Part shown: positions 18,869-30,499 of the stretch, one piece after another | Position numbering within the stretch: position 1 is the first letter of the stretch | How the letters are laid out: each line of letters opens with the position of its first letter | Assembly (NCBI GenBank): GCA_041690255.1 | Contig: JAWLHU010000012.1 | Coordinates: 1-64,000 of the forward strand | From: JAWLHU01 sp041690255 | GTDB lineage: Bacteria; Bacillota; Sulfobacillia; Symbiobacteriales; Symbiobacteriaceae | DNA length: 64,000 nt | Reading direction: 5' to 3' | The notes under the pieces: generated by a model | The model's database searches: none | What the model was told of the DNA's origin: nothing | The model's input: the letters and a program-made list of their open reading frames with translations, nothing else | Made by a program: the position numbers and the translations under genes

Positions 18869-19462
18869 TCATCGGGGCTGGCCGATTCCCTGAAAGAAGA
18901 CGTGGTAGCTCACGGCGATGGTCTGGGCGAGTGACTCCTGGTTGGGCGCCATCGCCCAGGCCCAGAGGGCCCCAAAGTAGGTCTGCACGATGAGATAGGC
19001 GATCTGCCCGGCGGGGAGGTCTTGCCGGAACTCCCCGCGCTCCTGGCCCAAGGCAATCACCGGGATGATCGCACCGACCAGGTCCATGGCCGGCGCCACG
19101 TGGCCCGAGCCCATCTCGGGAGTCGCCAGGGAGGAGCGGAAGATCGCCCTTACGAGGGCTGGGGTGTAGGGTAACGGGCTCGCCAGCCCGACCATGATCC
19201 TGCTCAGTTCGTCAGCCAGCGCCAAATCGCTGTCTGCCAGTTGAGCCAACCGTTCCTTGGCCTCGGCCACCTGTTCCTCGATTACCCGGATCAGGAGATC
19301 ATACTTGGTCTCGAAATAGTTGAAGAAGGTGCCCTTGGCGACGCCAGCCTCCTTCGTGATCTGCGCCACGGTCGTCTCCTCAAACCCGTTCCGGGCGAAG
19401 AGATCCAGCGCGGTTCGGATCAAGGCTTCCCGTGTTGCCGCCTTCTTGTCGGATCGTCTCAT
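18869..19462 (-). CDS. TetR family transcriptional regulator
   Basis: A 197-residue TetR repressor. The N-terminal helix-turn-helix reads TTVAQITKEAGVAKGTFFNYF around residues 35-55, the classic TetR_N motif. The C-terminal part is helical and variable, so the ligand is unknown. GGGGAGAGGG precedes the ATG. The gene lies 59 bp downstream of nuoB on the same strand and is probably co-transcribed from the nuoB promoter, which carries two palindromes of TetR-operator size. Autoregulation is therefore likely. The same palindrome type appears before the SRPBCC gene at 46589-47044, a possible second target. Confidence 0.92.
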   Translation of the reverse strand: MRRSDKKAATREALIRTALDLFARNGFEETTVAQITKEAGVAKGTFFNYFETKYDLLIRVIEEQVAEAKERLAQLADSDLALADELSRIMVGLASPLPYTPALVRAIFRSSLATPEMGSGHVAPAMDLVGAIIPVIALGQERGEFRQDLPAGQIAYLIVQTYFGALWAWAMAPNQESLAQTIAVSYHVFFQGIGQPR

Positions 19463-19521
19463 GCCGGCTGACCCTCTCCCCGAAAGGCCTCAGAGTCTCT
19501 GCGCCGTGCGGCGAGAGCCTC

Positions 19522-20070
19522 TTACCCTTTCGTGACCAGCCCGCGCTTTCCTGTCTTGATCATGGACTGAATCTCCATGACCGCCTGGAGGAACGCCTCG
19601 GGCCGTGGCGGGCACCCTGGCACGTAGACATCGACCGGGATCACCTTGTGGGCCCCATCCACTACATTATATGTATCCCAGTATGGGCCGCCGTTGGAGG
19701 CGCAGGCGCCCATAGCGATCACGTACTTCGGCTCCGCCATCTGCTCATAGAGGCGGCGCAGCACGACGGCCATCTTCTCGTTCACGGTGCCGGAGACGAC
19801 CAGGAGGTCCGCCTGGCGGGGCGATGCCCGCACGGCTTCTGAGCCAAACCGGGCGATGTCATACTTGGATGAGCAGGCTGCCATGAACTCCACGGCGCAA
19901 CAGGCAATGCCCATGCCCAGGGGCCAGGTGGAGTTGCCCTGCCCCCAACCCAGGATCTTCTCGACCACATTGGGCAGCTTACCCGCCACCGCGAACTCAT
20001 TGACATGGACATCCGTCTCCACGATCGGGTCGTTCAGCCAGTCAAGCTCCGGCCCCTGTTTCAGCGACAC
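19522..20070 (-). CDS. nuoB: Orphan NADH-quinone oxidoreductase subunit B-like protein
   Basis: A NuoB/20-kDa-subunit protein. It keeps the cysteines that hold the N2 [4Fe-4S] cluster of complex I: GIACCAVEFMA, GACASNGGPY and VPGCPPRPE. In complex I this subunit passes electrons to quinone at the membrane interface. No other nuo gene is in the window; its partner is tetR. The frame is open three codons further (GTG at 20079), but GAGGTGG precedes the second GTG, which was chosen. It may serve a complex encoded elsewhere or a separate redox or regulatory role. The product is about 182 residues, a normal length. Confidence 0.9.
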   Translation of the reverse strand: MSLKQGPELDWLNDPIVETDVHVNEFAVAGKLPNVVEKILGWGQGNSTWPLGMGIACCAVEFMAACSSKYDIARFGSEAVRASPRQADLLVVSGTVNEKMAVVLRRLYEQMAEPKYVIAMGACASNGGPYWDTYNVVDGAHKVIPVDVYVPGCPPRPEAFLQAVMEIQSMIKTGKRGLVTKG

Positions 20071-20114
20071 GGGAACCACCTCGCCGATTGAGATTGGTCG
20101 ACTTCTCCATCGGC

Positions 20115-20143
20115 AGTATAGAGCAAAAATGACCTCGGGTCAA
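20115..20143 (-). promoter_or_regulatory. Promoter of nuoB-tetR
   Basis: On the minus strand, -35 TTGACC (20138-20143) and -10 TATACT (20115-20120) are separated by exactly 17 bp. The -35 element lies inside the first palindromic operator. Confidence 0.8.
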
Positions 20144-20166
20144 TAATATAATGACCTTTGGTCATT
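20130..20166. promoter_or_regulatory. Two palindromic operators, TGACC-N3-GGTCA
   Basis: TGACCTCGGGTCA (20130-20142) and AATGACCTTTGGTCATT (20150-20166) are perfect inverted repeats whose centres are 22 bp apart, about two helical turns. The first overlaps the -35 box of the nuoB-tetR promoter, so binding would block RNA polymerase. The product of the downstream tetR is the obvious candidate ligand. Confidence 0.78.
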
Positions 20167-20202
20167 TATTCGCGGCCGGCATCGGCACTTGGACACAAAA
20201 AA

Positions 20203-20230
20203 GCCCCGGGTCCGCGCACGGACTCGGGGC
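20203..20230 (-). terminator. Terminator of dnaG-rpoD
   Basis: A stem of GCCCCGAGTCCG with CGGACCCGGGGC, followed by TTTTTT on the minus strand, just downstream of the rpoD stop. Confidence 0.88.
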
Positions 20231-20248
20231 GTCGCAATCGCCGCCAGG

Positions 20249-21376
20249 CTAATCCAGGTAATCCTTCAGCTTCTTCGAACGGCTCGGGTGGCGCAACTTC
20301 CGCAGCGCCTTCGCCTCAATCTGACGAATACGCTCACGGGTGACCCCAAAGACATGGCCGACCTCTTCGAGGGTGCGGGCCCGACCATCGTCCAGGCCGA
20401 AGCGGAGCCGTAGGACCTTCTCCTCACGGGGCGTCAGGGACTCCAGGACCTCCTCCAACTGCTCCTTCAGGAGCGTAAAGCTGGCGGCCTCAGCCGGGGC
20501 AGGGGCATCCTGGTCCTCAATGAAGTCGCCCAGGTGGGAGTCCTCCTCCTCACCGATCGGGGTCTCCAGTGAGACCGGCTCCTGTGCGATCTTCTGGATC
20601 TCCCGGACCCGTTCCACCGAGATCTCCATGTGATTGGCGATCTCCTCGGGCAGCGGCTCCCGGCCCAGCTCCTGGACAAGCTGGCGGGTGACCCGGATCA
20701 GCTTGTTGATCGTCTCGACCATATGAACGGGAATGCGGATCGTACGGGCCTGATCCGCAATCGCTCGGGTGATCGCCTGACGGATCCACCAAGTCGCATA
20801 GGTGGAGAACTTATAGCCCTTACGGTAGTCGAACTTCTCGACCGCCTTGATCAGACCAAGGTTGCCCTCCTGGATCAGGTCCAGGAATTGCATACCGCGT
20901 CCCACATACCGCTTGGCAATGGAGACGACCAGCCGCAGGTTAGCCTCTGCCAGCCGGCGCTTCGCCTCTTCATCGCCCTGTTCGATCCGCTTCGCGAACT
21001 CTACCTCTTCCTCGGCGGAGAGGAGCGGTACACGACCGATCTCCTTGAGGTACATGCGGACCGGGTCATCAATGGCAATCCCTTCGGGTACGGAGAGGTC
21101 TATCTCTACTTCTTCATCTTCGAGGGTCTCTTCGGTCTCCTCCAGCGGGGCGACCCCTTCCTCGTCGGCCGCTCCGTCGGTCCGCTCGCCGGTCACGTCA
21201 ATGCCGGCGTCGGCCAGCGCTTCGAGGATCTCGTCCATTTGATCGGCTCCGACTTCCAAGCCCTGAAGGGTATCGGCGACCTCACTGTAGCCGAGCGCAC
21301 CCTTCCGCTTCCCCTTCGCGATCAGATCTCTGACCAGATCTTTGACGTTTTCTACCTTGATCTCCTTGGACTCCAT
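20249..21376 (-). CDS. rpoD: RNA polymerase primary sigma factor
   Basis: The housekeeping sigma-70 factor (375 residues, the length of Bacillus SigA). Residues 1-80 are the region 1.1-like domain, followed by an acidic stretch. Region 1.2 starts near DPVRMYLKEIG. Region 2 contains NLRLVVSIAKRY and the -10 binding helix KFSTYATWWIRQAI. Region 3 follows, and region 4 ends in GVTRERIRQIEAKALRKLRHP, which reads the -35 element. It follows dnaG by 28 bp, the classic macromolecular-synthesis operon order. AAGGGGGG stands about ten bases before the ATG. Confidence 0.98.
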   Translation of the reverse strand: MESKEIKVENVKDLVRDLIAKGKRKGALGYSEVADTLQGLEVGADQMDEILEALADAGIDVTGERTDGAADEEGVAPLEETEETLEDEEVEIDLSVPEGIAIDDPVRMYLKEIGRVPLLSAEEEVEFAKRIEQGDEEAKRRLAEANLRLVVSIAKRYVGRGMQFLDLIQEGNLGLIKAVEKFDYRKGYKFSTYATWWIRQAITRAIADQARTIRIPVHMVETINKLIRVTRQLVQELGREPLPEEIANHMEISVERVREIQKIAQEPVSLETPIGEEEDSHLGDFIEDQDAPAPAEAASFTLLKEQLEEVLESLTPREEKVLRLRFGLDDGRARTLEEVGHVFGVTRERIRQIEAKALRKLRHPSRSKKLKDYLD

Positions 21377-21404
21377 GGATGACTACCCCCCTTCCGCAGC
21401 CGCC

Positions 21405-23336
21405 TCAAGATCGGGACGGTTTATGTCGCTTCATGAGTTCGGTGAGTTCCAGCACGATCGCCGGGTCCACCTTCTGGCGCGAAGCCTCTGCGGCCCTAAT
21501 CAAGTTCGTCAAGTCCTCTATTCTCCTCGAATCTCTATGCTTCCTTATCTTCTCGATGCAATCTGCCGCTTCCTTTTCCGAATCGCTTGTGACCATGGGT
21601 TTGGCCACCATTTCGGAGAGGATCAGCCTCGCATCGGGATCGGACAGGCGGTCGAGCACGCGGGCCGCAATAGAGCCGCCGGCAAACGGGTCAGGCTCCA
21701 GGCAGATCGGTCTGGCCACATCGTAAATCATCTGGTGATGGGGGTCCGAGAACGTCGCGCCCATCTCCCGTTCGATGCGCTGCAACACGCGAGGGCTGTT
21801 CAGGAGCAGGGCGAGCAGGGTGCGCTCTGAGCGATGCGCCAGGTCGGCCAGGGTGACCGGTGCGTTCACTTGCGAGGACCGCTGGAACCCGAGTTGACCA
21901 GATCCGGCGGGCTGTCTCCAGCTGGGTTGTCCCAGTCCTTGGGACTGTAGGCTGCCAGGGGATGTTTCCCCCACGTCTACTCTATTATTCCTGGAATCTG
22001 GTTGGTTATGCTGGAAACCTTGACGAAGTAGCCGATTCATCTGACGATCGATCGCCAGCTTCAGATCCGGCTTCGACAGCGGATTGTCACCAGACAGTCG
22101 ATCTGCCACCTGATCGACGTACGCTTCCCGCAGGAGGTCATCGTTTACGTCGGCCAGGACCCGGGCTACTGCTTCAAGGGTTCGTGCCTTTGCCTCGGGC
22201 GTATTCCCGGTGTTCTTCGCCATCGCGCCCCTCAGCTTGAACTCAAGCAGGGGGATCGCCTCGGTGAGCGCTTTTTCAAAGGCGGCTACGCCGTGCGCTC
22301 GTATGAACTCGTCGGGGTCCTTCCCGTCGGGAATCTGGAGCACCCTGACGTCGCAACCGGTGTCGTATAGTTTCTCCAGGCCGCGCAACGTCGCCATCTG
22401 GCCGGCCGTGTCCATGTCGAAGGCGACGATCGCCTGCTGGGCCTGCTGCCGGATGACCCGGCACTGCTCGTCGGTCAGGGCGGTCCCCAGCGGTGCGACC
22501 ACGTTCTGAACACCATACTGGTGCGGCATGATAACGTCCATATACCCTTCTACGAGGATCGCCTGATTCCTCGCGCGCATTGCCTCCTTGGCCTGGTCGA
22601 GTCCAAAGAGGACCTGGCGCTTCGAGAAGAGCGGCGTCTCAGCGGTATTCTTGTACTTGGCCCCCTGCCCTTCCAGAATGCGACCACCAAACCCGATGAC
22701 GCGACCGTTCAGATCGGCAATCGGGAACATGACCCGATCGAAGAAGGCGTCGGTGTAGCCAGAGCCATCCCGTCGAGGCAGGACCAGGCCGGCCTTCTCC
22801 ATGATCTCGATCGGAAACCGGCCTCGCAGCGCCCGGTAGAGCGCCCCCCGACCCGGAGCCCATCCCAGCCGGAACCGGCGGATGGTCTCCTCGGTCAGCC
22901 CGCGGCGCAGGAGGTAGTCCAGACTAGGCTTCCCGGCCTCCTCCATCAACTGATGATGAAAGAAGCGGGCGGCCAAATCCAGGGCTTCGAACATGCCGCG
23001 GCGCTCCCGGTAGGCCTTCTCCTCCTCCGGCGTCCGCTCCTCCTTGGGCAGCGGGATTCGAGCCCGCTTGGCCAGGTGCACGAGCGCCTCGAAGAAGGTC
23101 ATGTGCTCCTGCTGCTGCACGAAGGCAAAGACGTCGCCGCTCGCCTTGCAGCCGAAACAGTGGTAGAACTGCTGGTCAGGGATTACGTGGAACGATGGGG
23201 TCTTCTCCCCGTGGAACGGGCAGAGACCCACATACCGGTTGCCCCTTCGCTCTAGCTTGACGTAGGACGAGATCACCTCAACGATATCATTCTTCGCGCG
23301 CACCTCGTCTTTGAACGCCTGGTCGAACTGGGCCAC
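21405..23336 (-). CDS. dnaG: DNA primase
   Basis: Synthesises RNA primers for DNA replication together with the DnaB helicase. The N-terminal CHC2 zinc ribbon is intact (Cys39, His42, Cys60, Cys63). It is followed by the catalytic core LDLAARFFHHQL to GFGGRI and a TOPRIM domain with ILVEGYMDVIMPHQ and AFDMDTAG. The C-terminal 150 residues are the DnaB-binding region, preceded by a variable Gln/Ser-rich linker. At 643 residues it is a little longer than the Bacillus protein. The GTG start has GGGGTGG upstream. It is cotranscribed with rpoD downstream. Confidence 0.98.
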   Translation of the reverse strand: MAQFDQAFKDEVRAKNDIVEVISSYVKLERRGNRYVGLCPFHGEKTPSFHVIPDQQFYHCFGCKASGDVFAFVQQQEHMTFFEALVHLAKRARIPLPKEERTPEEEKAYRERRGMFEALDLAARFFHHQLMEEAGKPSLDYLLRRGLTEETIRRFRLGWAPGRGALYRALRGRFPIEIMEKAGLVLPRRDGSGYTDAFFDRVMFPIADLNGRVIGFGGRILEGQGAKYKNTAETPLFSKRQVLFGLDQAKEAMRARNQAILVEGYMDVIMPHQYGVQNVVAPLGTALTDEQCRVIRQQAQQAIVAFDMDTAGQMATLRGLEKLYDTGCDVRVLQIPDGKDPDEFIRAHGVAAFEKALTEAIPLLEFKLRGAMAKNTGNTPEAKARTLEAVARVLADVNDDLLREAYVDQVADRLSGDNPLSKPDLKLAIDRQMNRLLRQGFQHNQPDSRNNRVDVGETSPGSLQSQGLGQPSWRQPAGSGQLGFQRSSQVNAPVTLADLAHRSERTLLALLLNSPRVLQRIEREMGATFSDPHHQMIYDVARPICLEPDPFAGGSIAARVLDRLSDPDARLILSEMVAKPMVTSDSEKEAADCIEKIRKHRDSRRIEDLTNLIRAAEASRQKVDPAIVLELTELMKRHKPSRS

Positions 23337-23676
23337 CGATCACCACCCCATCGCTTTGTGCAATAGAAAACCCTCCGGCCACCGGACATGTCGAAAAAGA
23401 GCGGCGGTGAGGGTTCTCTTTGGTGTCCCTTTCCCTTCTACAAGTTCGAGACGGATTCCTTCCGTATGTTCAACAAGTCACGAGGGATCGGGTATAGACC
23501 CTAGCAGTCTATTTTGAGACCGGAGATTGGACGGTATTCACCCCGTAACCGTTCGTGTCAATGTGTCAATTTCCTCTACATCATTGACGAAACTCGACAG
23601 ATTACCAGATACGGCCCGTTGCCAGAATTTCCGTCATGCGCACAAGCACCTCTGGACCGCGTCATTGCCGCAAAGA
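23337..23676. other. Intergenic region upstream of dnaG
   Basis: No convincing gene. On the minus strand a TTGACA box at about 23560-23565 with a 17-bp gap to AATACC is a possible dnaG promoter, although it would leave a leader of more than 200 bases. A few short frames here look like noise. Confidence 0.4.
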
Positions 23677-23706
23677 AACCCGCCCCCGAGGATGAGGGGG
23701 CGGGTT
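23677..23706 (-). terminator. Terminator of ppdK
   Basis: An 11-bp stem, AACCCGCCCCC with GGGGGCGGGTT, 16 bp downstream of the ppdK stop, followed on the minus strand by TCTTTG. Confidence 0.8.
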
Positions 23707-23721
23707 CGGCTGTGCCCGCTT

Positions 23722-26392
<2,671 letters not shown>

Positions 26393-26400
<8 letters not shown>

Positions 26401-27217
26401 CGTACTTCACCCCTCGATTCATAATCTCGAGCACTCGAACCGCCGTCTCCTCGACCGCCTTGTTCGTCACGTCGACGACGGGGCAACCGACCTTCTTAAA
26501 GACCGATTCCGCATAATCCAGCTCCATGAGGATCCGTTCCATGTTCGAATAGTTGGCGTCGGAGCGCAGTCCAATCGTCTTCACCCGCTCCTCGCGGATC
26601 GAGTGAAGCTTGTCGGGGCTCACCCGGAGGCCCACTACCTTCTGGGGGGGCACCAGGAAGAGCTCCTTGGGCAGGCTGACCTCGGGCACGAGCGGCAGGT
26701 TGGCGACCTTGAAGCGCCGGTGGGCAAGGTACATGGAGACAGGGGTCTTGGAGGAGCGCGAGACGCCAAGCAGGATCACATCGGCCCGGAGAAAGCCACG
26801 GGGATCCTTGCCGTCGTCGTACTTGACGGCAAACTCGACAGCCTCTACCCGGCGGAAGTAGTCATCGTCCAACTTGTGGAGGATGCCCGGCTCCAGCTTG
26901 GGGGCTTCCCCGAAGATCGTGGTCATTCCGTCCATCATGGGGCCCATGATGTCCACGGCGGGGATCTGCCACGCTGCCGTCAGCCGCTGCATCTCCTTGC
27001 GCACCTCAGGCACGATGATCGTGTAGACGATCAGGGTCGTCTGCTGGCGCGCAACGTCCACCACTTCCCGGACGGCCGTCGGATCATCGACCATGGGAAA
27101 GCGACGGATCTCAACACCCGTGGAGTTGCCGTATTGGGCCAGGGCTGCCCGGGTGACCAGGTCAGCCGTCTCGCCCACGGAGTCAGAAACCACGAAGACC
27201 ACCGGTTTCTCGGCCAT
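26393..27217 (-). CDS. PPDK regulatory protein (DUF299 bifunctional kinase/pyrophosphorylase)
   Basis: A 274-residue member of the DUF299/PDRP family, which inactivates pyruvate phosphate dikinase by ADP-dependent phosphorylation of a threonine beside the catalytic histidine and reverses this with phosphate. The P-loop GVSRSSKTPVSMYLA is intact, as are VFVVSDSVGETA at the N-terminus and YAESVFKK near the C-terminus. The frame is open 21 codons upstream, but GGGAGGA immediately precedes this ATG. The gene overlaps ppdK by 8 bases, and the target histidine-threonine site (TSHAA) is present in that neighbour, so regulator and target form one unit. Confidence 0.95.
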
Positions 27218-27610
27218 GTCAGTCCTCCCTATATGTTCCGGAACGCACATGAGCGGCGTTAACTCACGCTGTCCACGCAAGATGGGATATACGATTCGCG
27301 TCGTGCCAATCCTCCCCCAGATGGCGGATATCAGGCGTTCCGGGCTCTTGAAGTTTTCGATCGCGGTTCAAGCCCCTGTCTATCGCTCGCCCTCTTGCTA
27401 TAGAACCACTTTAGCAGCCTTGATGGAGATAGGGGTCCGGGGCACCGGCTACCCGAATCATATGCCGGACTGTGCGGCTACTGCCCTGCTCGGTCCATGG
27501 ATTCAGAACCTTCTCTGGACAGCCAGCCGTTTCCTGTTGCAGTGGATAGAAGAATCACACAGGCTTATTGGTATGAGTAGAAAGTCTTGCGTGTCAAGTG
27601 GGTATCGGCA
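27218..27610. other. Intergenic region upstream of the PPDK regulator
   Basis: About 390 bp with lower GC and no convincing gene. On the minus strand TTGACA (27592-27597) with a 17-bp gap to ATACCA is a possible promoter, far from the start codon. A GGTTCAAG motif near 27370 resembles a tRNA T-loop, but its flanks do not pair. Confidence 0.4.
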
Positions 27611-28387
27611 TCAGGAGAGCCGCTCGGGGGGCGTAGCGGTCGCAAGGTAGGCCCGCAGTCCGAAGACCAGGTAGATCACCGCAGTCATCCACCAGATGAG
27701 AAAGCCGGGCTGGCTGAAGACGGTGAACTCCTTCCAGATCCACTGGATGATGATCGGCAGGCTCATGGCGTACAGCCCGGCCCGATAGCCCAGGTCGAAG
27801 GGGATCGGCCGCCGGATGCTGCCGGCGTAGAGCATGGCGATCAACCCGAGAATGGCCGCGTCAAGCGCCTTGAAACCCAACTGGGCCAGGTAGACGAAGA
27901 GGTAGACAAAGGAGAGGAGGCGCTCCGGGCCAGCGGCGAGGAACTGCTGCAGATCCGCCCGGGTCAGCTCGCCCTGCAGTCCGGCCAGGTTTGTGGCCCG
28001 GGGTTGCAGGCCGGGCTGGATGACATAGAGGCTGGTGCGGGTCACCAGGACTGCGCCACGAGATGATTCGATCAGGCTCTCCGGGGCTGTCTGCCCCGTG
28101 GTATCGACCACCAGGCGCAGGCCACCCGGCAGGGTCTGGGCGAAAGGCATCGGTCCGGCAAACTCGACCTGACCGCCCGCGATCCGGAACTCCGGCCAGG
28201 TCTCGACCTGGCGGGCCAGTTCAGTGGTCATCTGCCGCAGGGCGACCATATTCATATAGCCGTTGATCGCCACCACGATAGCCAGGAGGGTGGCCATGAA
28301 GCCGAACCCGCCTCTCGGGTCGCACAGAAGCCTTGCATACCCACTGAACCCGATGGTCGCATCTCTTAGCTTGGCGAAGAAGGACAC
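27611..28387 (-). CDS. DUF1189 family membrane protein
   Basis: A 258-residue membrane protein with the DUF1189 layout. There is one N-terminal transmembrane segment (about residues 30-47), an extracellular domain of roughly 110 residues, and three or four further membrane segments from about 155 to the end (LLSFVYLFVYLAQLGFKAL, AAILGLIAMLYAG, FLIWWMTAVIYLVFGL). The function is unknown across the family, which is common in Firmicutes. The GTG start has AGAAGGGTGAGAG upstream. It stands alone and points toward the PPDK regulator gene, but 390 bp separate them. Confidence 0.78.
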   Translation of the reverse strand: MSFFAKLRDATIGFSGYARLLCDPRGGFGFMATLLAIVVAINGYMNMVALRQMTTELARQVETWPEFRIAGGQVEFAGPMPFAQTLPGGLRLVVDTTGQTAPESLIESSRGAVLVTRTSLYVIQPGLQPRATNLAGLQGELTRADLQQFLAAGPERLLSFVYLFVYLAQLGFKALDAAILGLIAMLYAGSIRRPIPFDLGYRAGLYAMSLPIIIQWIWKEFTVFSQPGFLIWWMTAVIYLVFGLRAYLATATPPERLS

Positions 28388-28498
28388 GGTCTCTCACCCT
28401 TCTGGTGGGGATTTGGTGCGGCTCATCTCTCAATTCTACTGGAGCGGCGTGCCGGTGACTACCGTTCTCGTTCACACCGGCCATCAAGGAGACATAAC

Positions 28499-28624
28499 AT
28501 GGTGGCGGAAGGGGGGAAGAACCCGGTGTTCTATGGAAAGGGCTATCCTTACACCTTGGGAAAGGGCTTCTCGAAGGCCTTTCCGGCTGCCACCTTCGGC
28601 GTCTCTCCCTGGGGTTGGTGGTAG
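28499..28624 (+). CDS. Small Gly/aromatic-rich protein, copy 1
   Basis: A 41-codon frame with a near-perfect AAGGAG eight bases before the ATG, closed by a hairpin 11 bp after the stop. The product is rich in Gly, Lys, Phe, Tyr and Trp: VFYGKGYPYTLGKGFSKAFP followed by a Trp-rich end (PWGWW). The frame at 30500-30649 encodes a similar product, also starting VFYG, with Gly-Lys repeats and ending PFPW. An alternative start is the GTG of that VFYG at 28526, which, as in the other copy, follows a G-rich ribosome-binding site. I do not recognise the family. Size and composition recall small spore-coat or secreted structural peptides, which is only a guess. Confidence 0.6.
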   Translation: MVAEGGKNPVFYGKGYPYTLGKGFSKAFPAATFGVSPWGWW

Positions 28625-28634
28625 CGGAGAGAGG

Positions 28635-28660
28635 AGGGCTTCGCTTTGCGGCGAAGCCCT
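28635..28660 (+). terminator. Hairpin after small gene 1
   Basis: A perfect 10-bp stem, AGGGCTTCGC with GCGAAGCCCT, and a 6-base loop. The U-run after it is poor. Confidence 0.6.
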
Positions 28661-28788
28661 TACATATCACTCCACCCCTCATCGCTCTCCGCCTGTGGTC
28701 CAATCCGCACCACGGCACATAGCCTAATACACCAGGCAACGTGCGCCGGCAGTACTGCGAAACCAGATCATGCGGGAGTGAATCGTGT

Positions 28789-29622
28789 ATGTCTGACTTG
28801 CCGAGGGAGTTGCAGGTGAAGCAGGGAGCGGGGCAAGTGCGCCCCGTGCAGATAACACCTGCCCTGTCCATTGGAGCGGGAAGGCCGGTGATCATAGCTG
28901 GACCCTGTTCCGTGGAGTCGCAGGAGCAGATTCTGACCACGGCCCATGCCGTTCGCAAGGCCGGTGCCCAATTGCTGCGGGGCGGCGCTTTCAAGCCGCG
29001 CACCTCCCCGTACAGCTTTCAGGGGTTGGGACGGGAGGGTCTGGCGTTGCTGGCGGAGGCCCGCCGCCAGACCGGGCTGCAGATCGTGACCGAGGTGCTG
29101 GATGTGCGGGACCTCGACCTCGTCTGTCGCTATACCGATGTGATCCAGATCGGATCGCGGAACATGCAGCACTTTCCCCTGCTCCGTGAGGTTGGCGGTG
29201 CCGGCAAGCCGGTCCTGCTCAAGCGCGGCTACGCCTCGACGCTCGAGGAGTGGTTCTTGGCGGCGGAGTACGTTGTCGCCCACGGCAACCCCCGGGTGAT
29301 CCTTTGCGAGCGTGGGATCCGCACCTTCGAGACCGCCACCCGCAATACCCTGGACCTTGCAGCGGTCGTCCTGACCCACCTGGAGACTCACCTGCCGGTC
29401 ATCGTCGACCCGAGTCACGCCTCCGGGCGAAGCGACCTGGTCCCAGCCTTCGCCAAAGCGGCTCTGGCAGCCGGGGCAGACGGCCTGATGATCGAGGCTC
29501 ACCCGAGCCCGGCAACGGCGTGGAGCGATGGGCAGCAATCCCTGTCCCTGGAGCAGTTTGCCCAACTCATGCACGAAATGGGCCTCACCCCCGCCGAGGC
29601 TCAGCGCACACGAAGCGATTAG
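28789..29622 (+). CDS. aroF: 3-deoxy-7-phosphoheptulonate (DAHP) synthase
   Basis: First enzyme of the shikimate pathway, joining PEP and erythrose 4-phosphate. The sequence is of the short AroF/KDO8P-synthase-like class: GPCSVES at the N-terminus, the substrate loop GGAFKPRTSPYSFQGLG, IGSRNMQ, LLKRGYAST and the metal-site DPSHASG. There is no N-terminal ACT or chorismate mutase domain, so allosteric control through such a domain is absent. The ATG follows GGGAGTGA. A GTG at 28816 with GAGGGAG six bases upstream and a GTG at 28741 are alternatives. It precedes a methyltransferase by 20 bp and a chorismate-using operon 4.4 kb downstream, so it may feed that pathway. Confidence 0.95.
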   Translation: MSDLPRELQVKQGAGQVRPVQITPALSIGAGRPVIIAGPCSVESQEQILTTAHAVRKAGAQLLRGGAFKPRTSPYSFQGLGREGLALLAEARRQTGLQIVTEVLDVRDLDLVCRYTDVIQIGSRNMQHFPLLREVGGAGKPVLLKRGYASTLEEWFLAAEYVVAHGNPRVILCERGIRTFETATRNTLDLAAVVLTHLETHLPVIVDPSHASGRSDLVPAFAKAALAAGADGLMIEAHPSPATAWSDGQQSLSLEQFAQLMHEMGLTPAEAQRTRSD

Positions 29623-29642
29623 TGTAGCGTGGAGGGAGAGAC

Positions 29643-30443
29643 GTGGTCCCCAAGGAGCACCTGATCGCTGGGTACGACCGCTCCGCAGCAAGGTATGATG
29701 CGGTGGTCGGACAGCAGTACCTCATGGGAATCTGGGGGCTTCTGCCCCTTGTGCGCCTGCCCCAACACCCGGCCATTCTCGATGCGGGATGCGGCACAGG
29801 CGCTGTTCTTTTGGCCCTGGCAAAGGTGTACGCCCCCTGCCGGCTGCTGGTCGGGGTAGACCTCTCCCCTGGAATGGTGGCCCAGGCCAGGCAGAAGGCG
29901 GCCGCGGAGGGGATACCAGCCACCTACTACGTCAGCGATATCGAACAACTGCCGCTGCGAGATCAGACCTTCGACCTGGCGGTATGCAGCGGGGTCTACC
30001 ACTGGCTGGAGGACCAGGAGGCCGCAGTGAGGGAGCTGGCACGGATCCTCCGACCCGGGGGAGTGCTTCTATTGACCGGTGTCGCAGCACCGGGCTTCCA
30101 GGAGTGGATCGATCTCTGCCGTGCGGTCTGGAGGCGGCTCTTCGGCTCATCGGCCGAACCGTGGTTTCCCCCCATGCCCACCCCAGAGGCTCTGGAGGCG
30201 CAACTGCTGCGGGCGGGCTTTCGAATCACGCTGCTGCAGCATCCGGTGCAGTCTGTCACCATTGACGATCCTGACTCGTTTGTTCGGTACATGGCAGCCA
30301 CCGCCCCAAACTGGCTGGCGGGGCTCTCTGCGGCGGAGGGGGCCCAGGTGGAGCAAGAGTTGCTCCGGACGCTCCAGACCGAGTATCCGAGTGGCTTCCC
30401 GTGCACCTCCGCCTCGTTGGTGGCGGTCGCCGAGCGAGCCTGA
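29643..30443 (+). CDS. Class I SAM-dependent methyltransferase
   Basis: A 266-residue methyltransferase of the Methyltransf_11 (UbiE/COQ5-like) type. Motif I DAGCGTGAVLLALA, motif II VGVDLSPGMVAQA, the acidic SDIEQLP and the post-motif FDLAVCSGVYHWLED are all present, so it should bind S-adenosylmethionine. The substrate cannot be told from sequence. GGAGGGAG lies five to six bases before the GTG start, and the gene follows aroF by 20 bp, probably in the same transcript. A role in decorating an aromatic product is possible given the chorismate enzymes nearby, but this is inference. Confidence 0.9.
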   Translation: MVPKEHLIAGYDRSAARYDAVVGQQYLMGIWGLLPLVRLPQHPAILDAGCGTGAVLLALAKVYAPCRLLVGVDLSPGMVAQARQKAAAEGIPATYYVSDIEQLPLRDQTFDLAVCSGVYHWLEDQEAAVRELARILRPGGVLLLTGVAAPGFQEWIDLCRAVWRRLFGSSAEPWFPPMPTPEALEAQLLRAGFRITLLQHPVQSVTIDDPDSFVRYMAATAPNWLAGLSAAEGAQVEQELLRTLQTEYPSGFPCTSASLVAVAERA

Positions 30444-30499
30444 CCCGTGCGTGCACACCTCCCCGCGCCGTCACATAACGTGGGAGCGGGGGTGATTCT

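Noticed and set aside
27340..27420. tRNA-like GGTTCAAG motif
   Set aside because: The bases flanking the loop do not pair and no acceptor or anticodon stem can be built.
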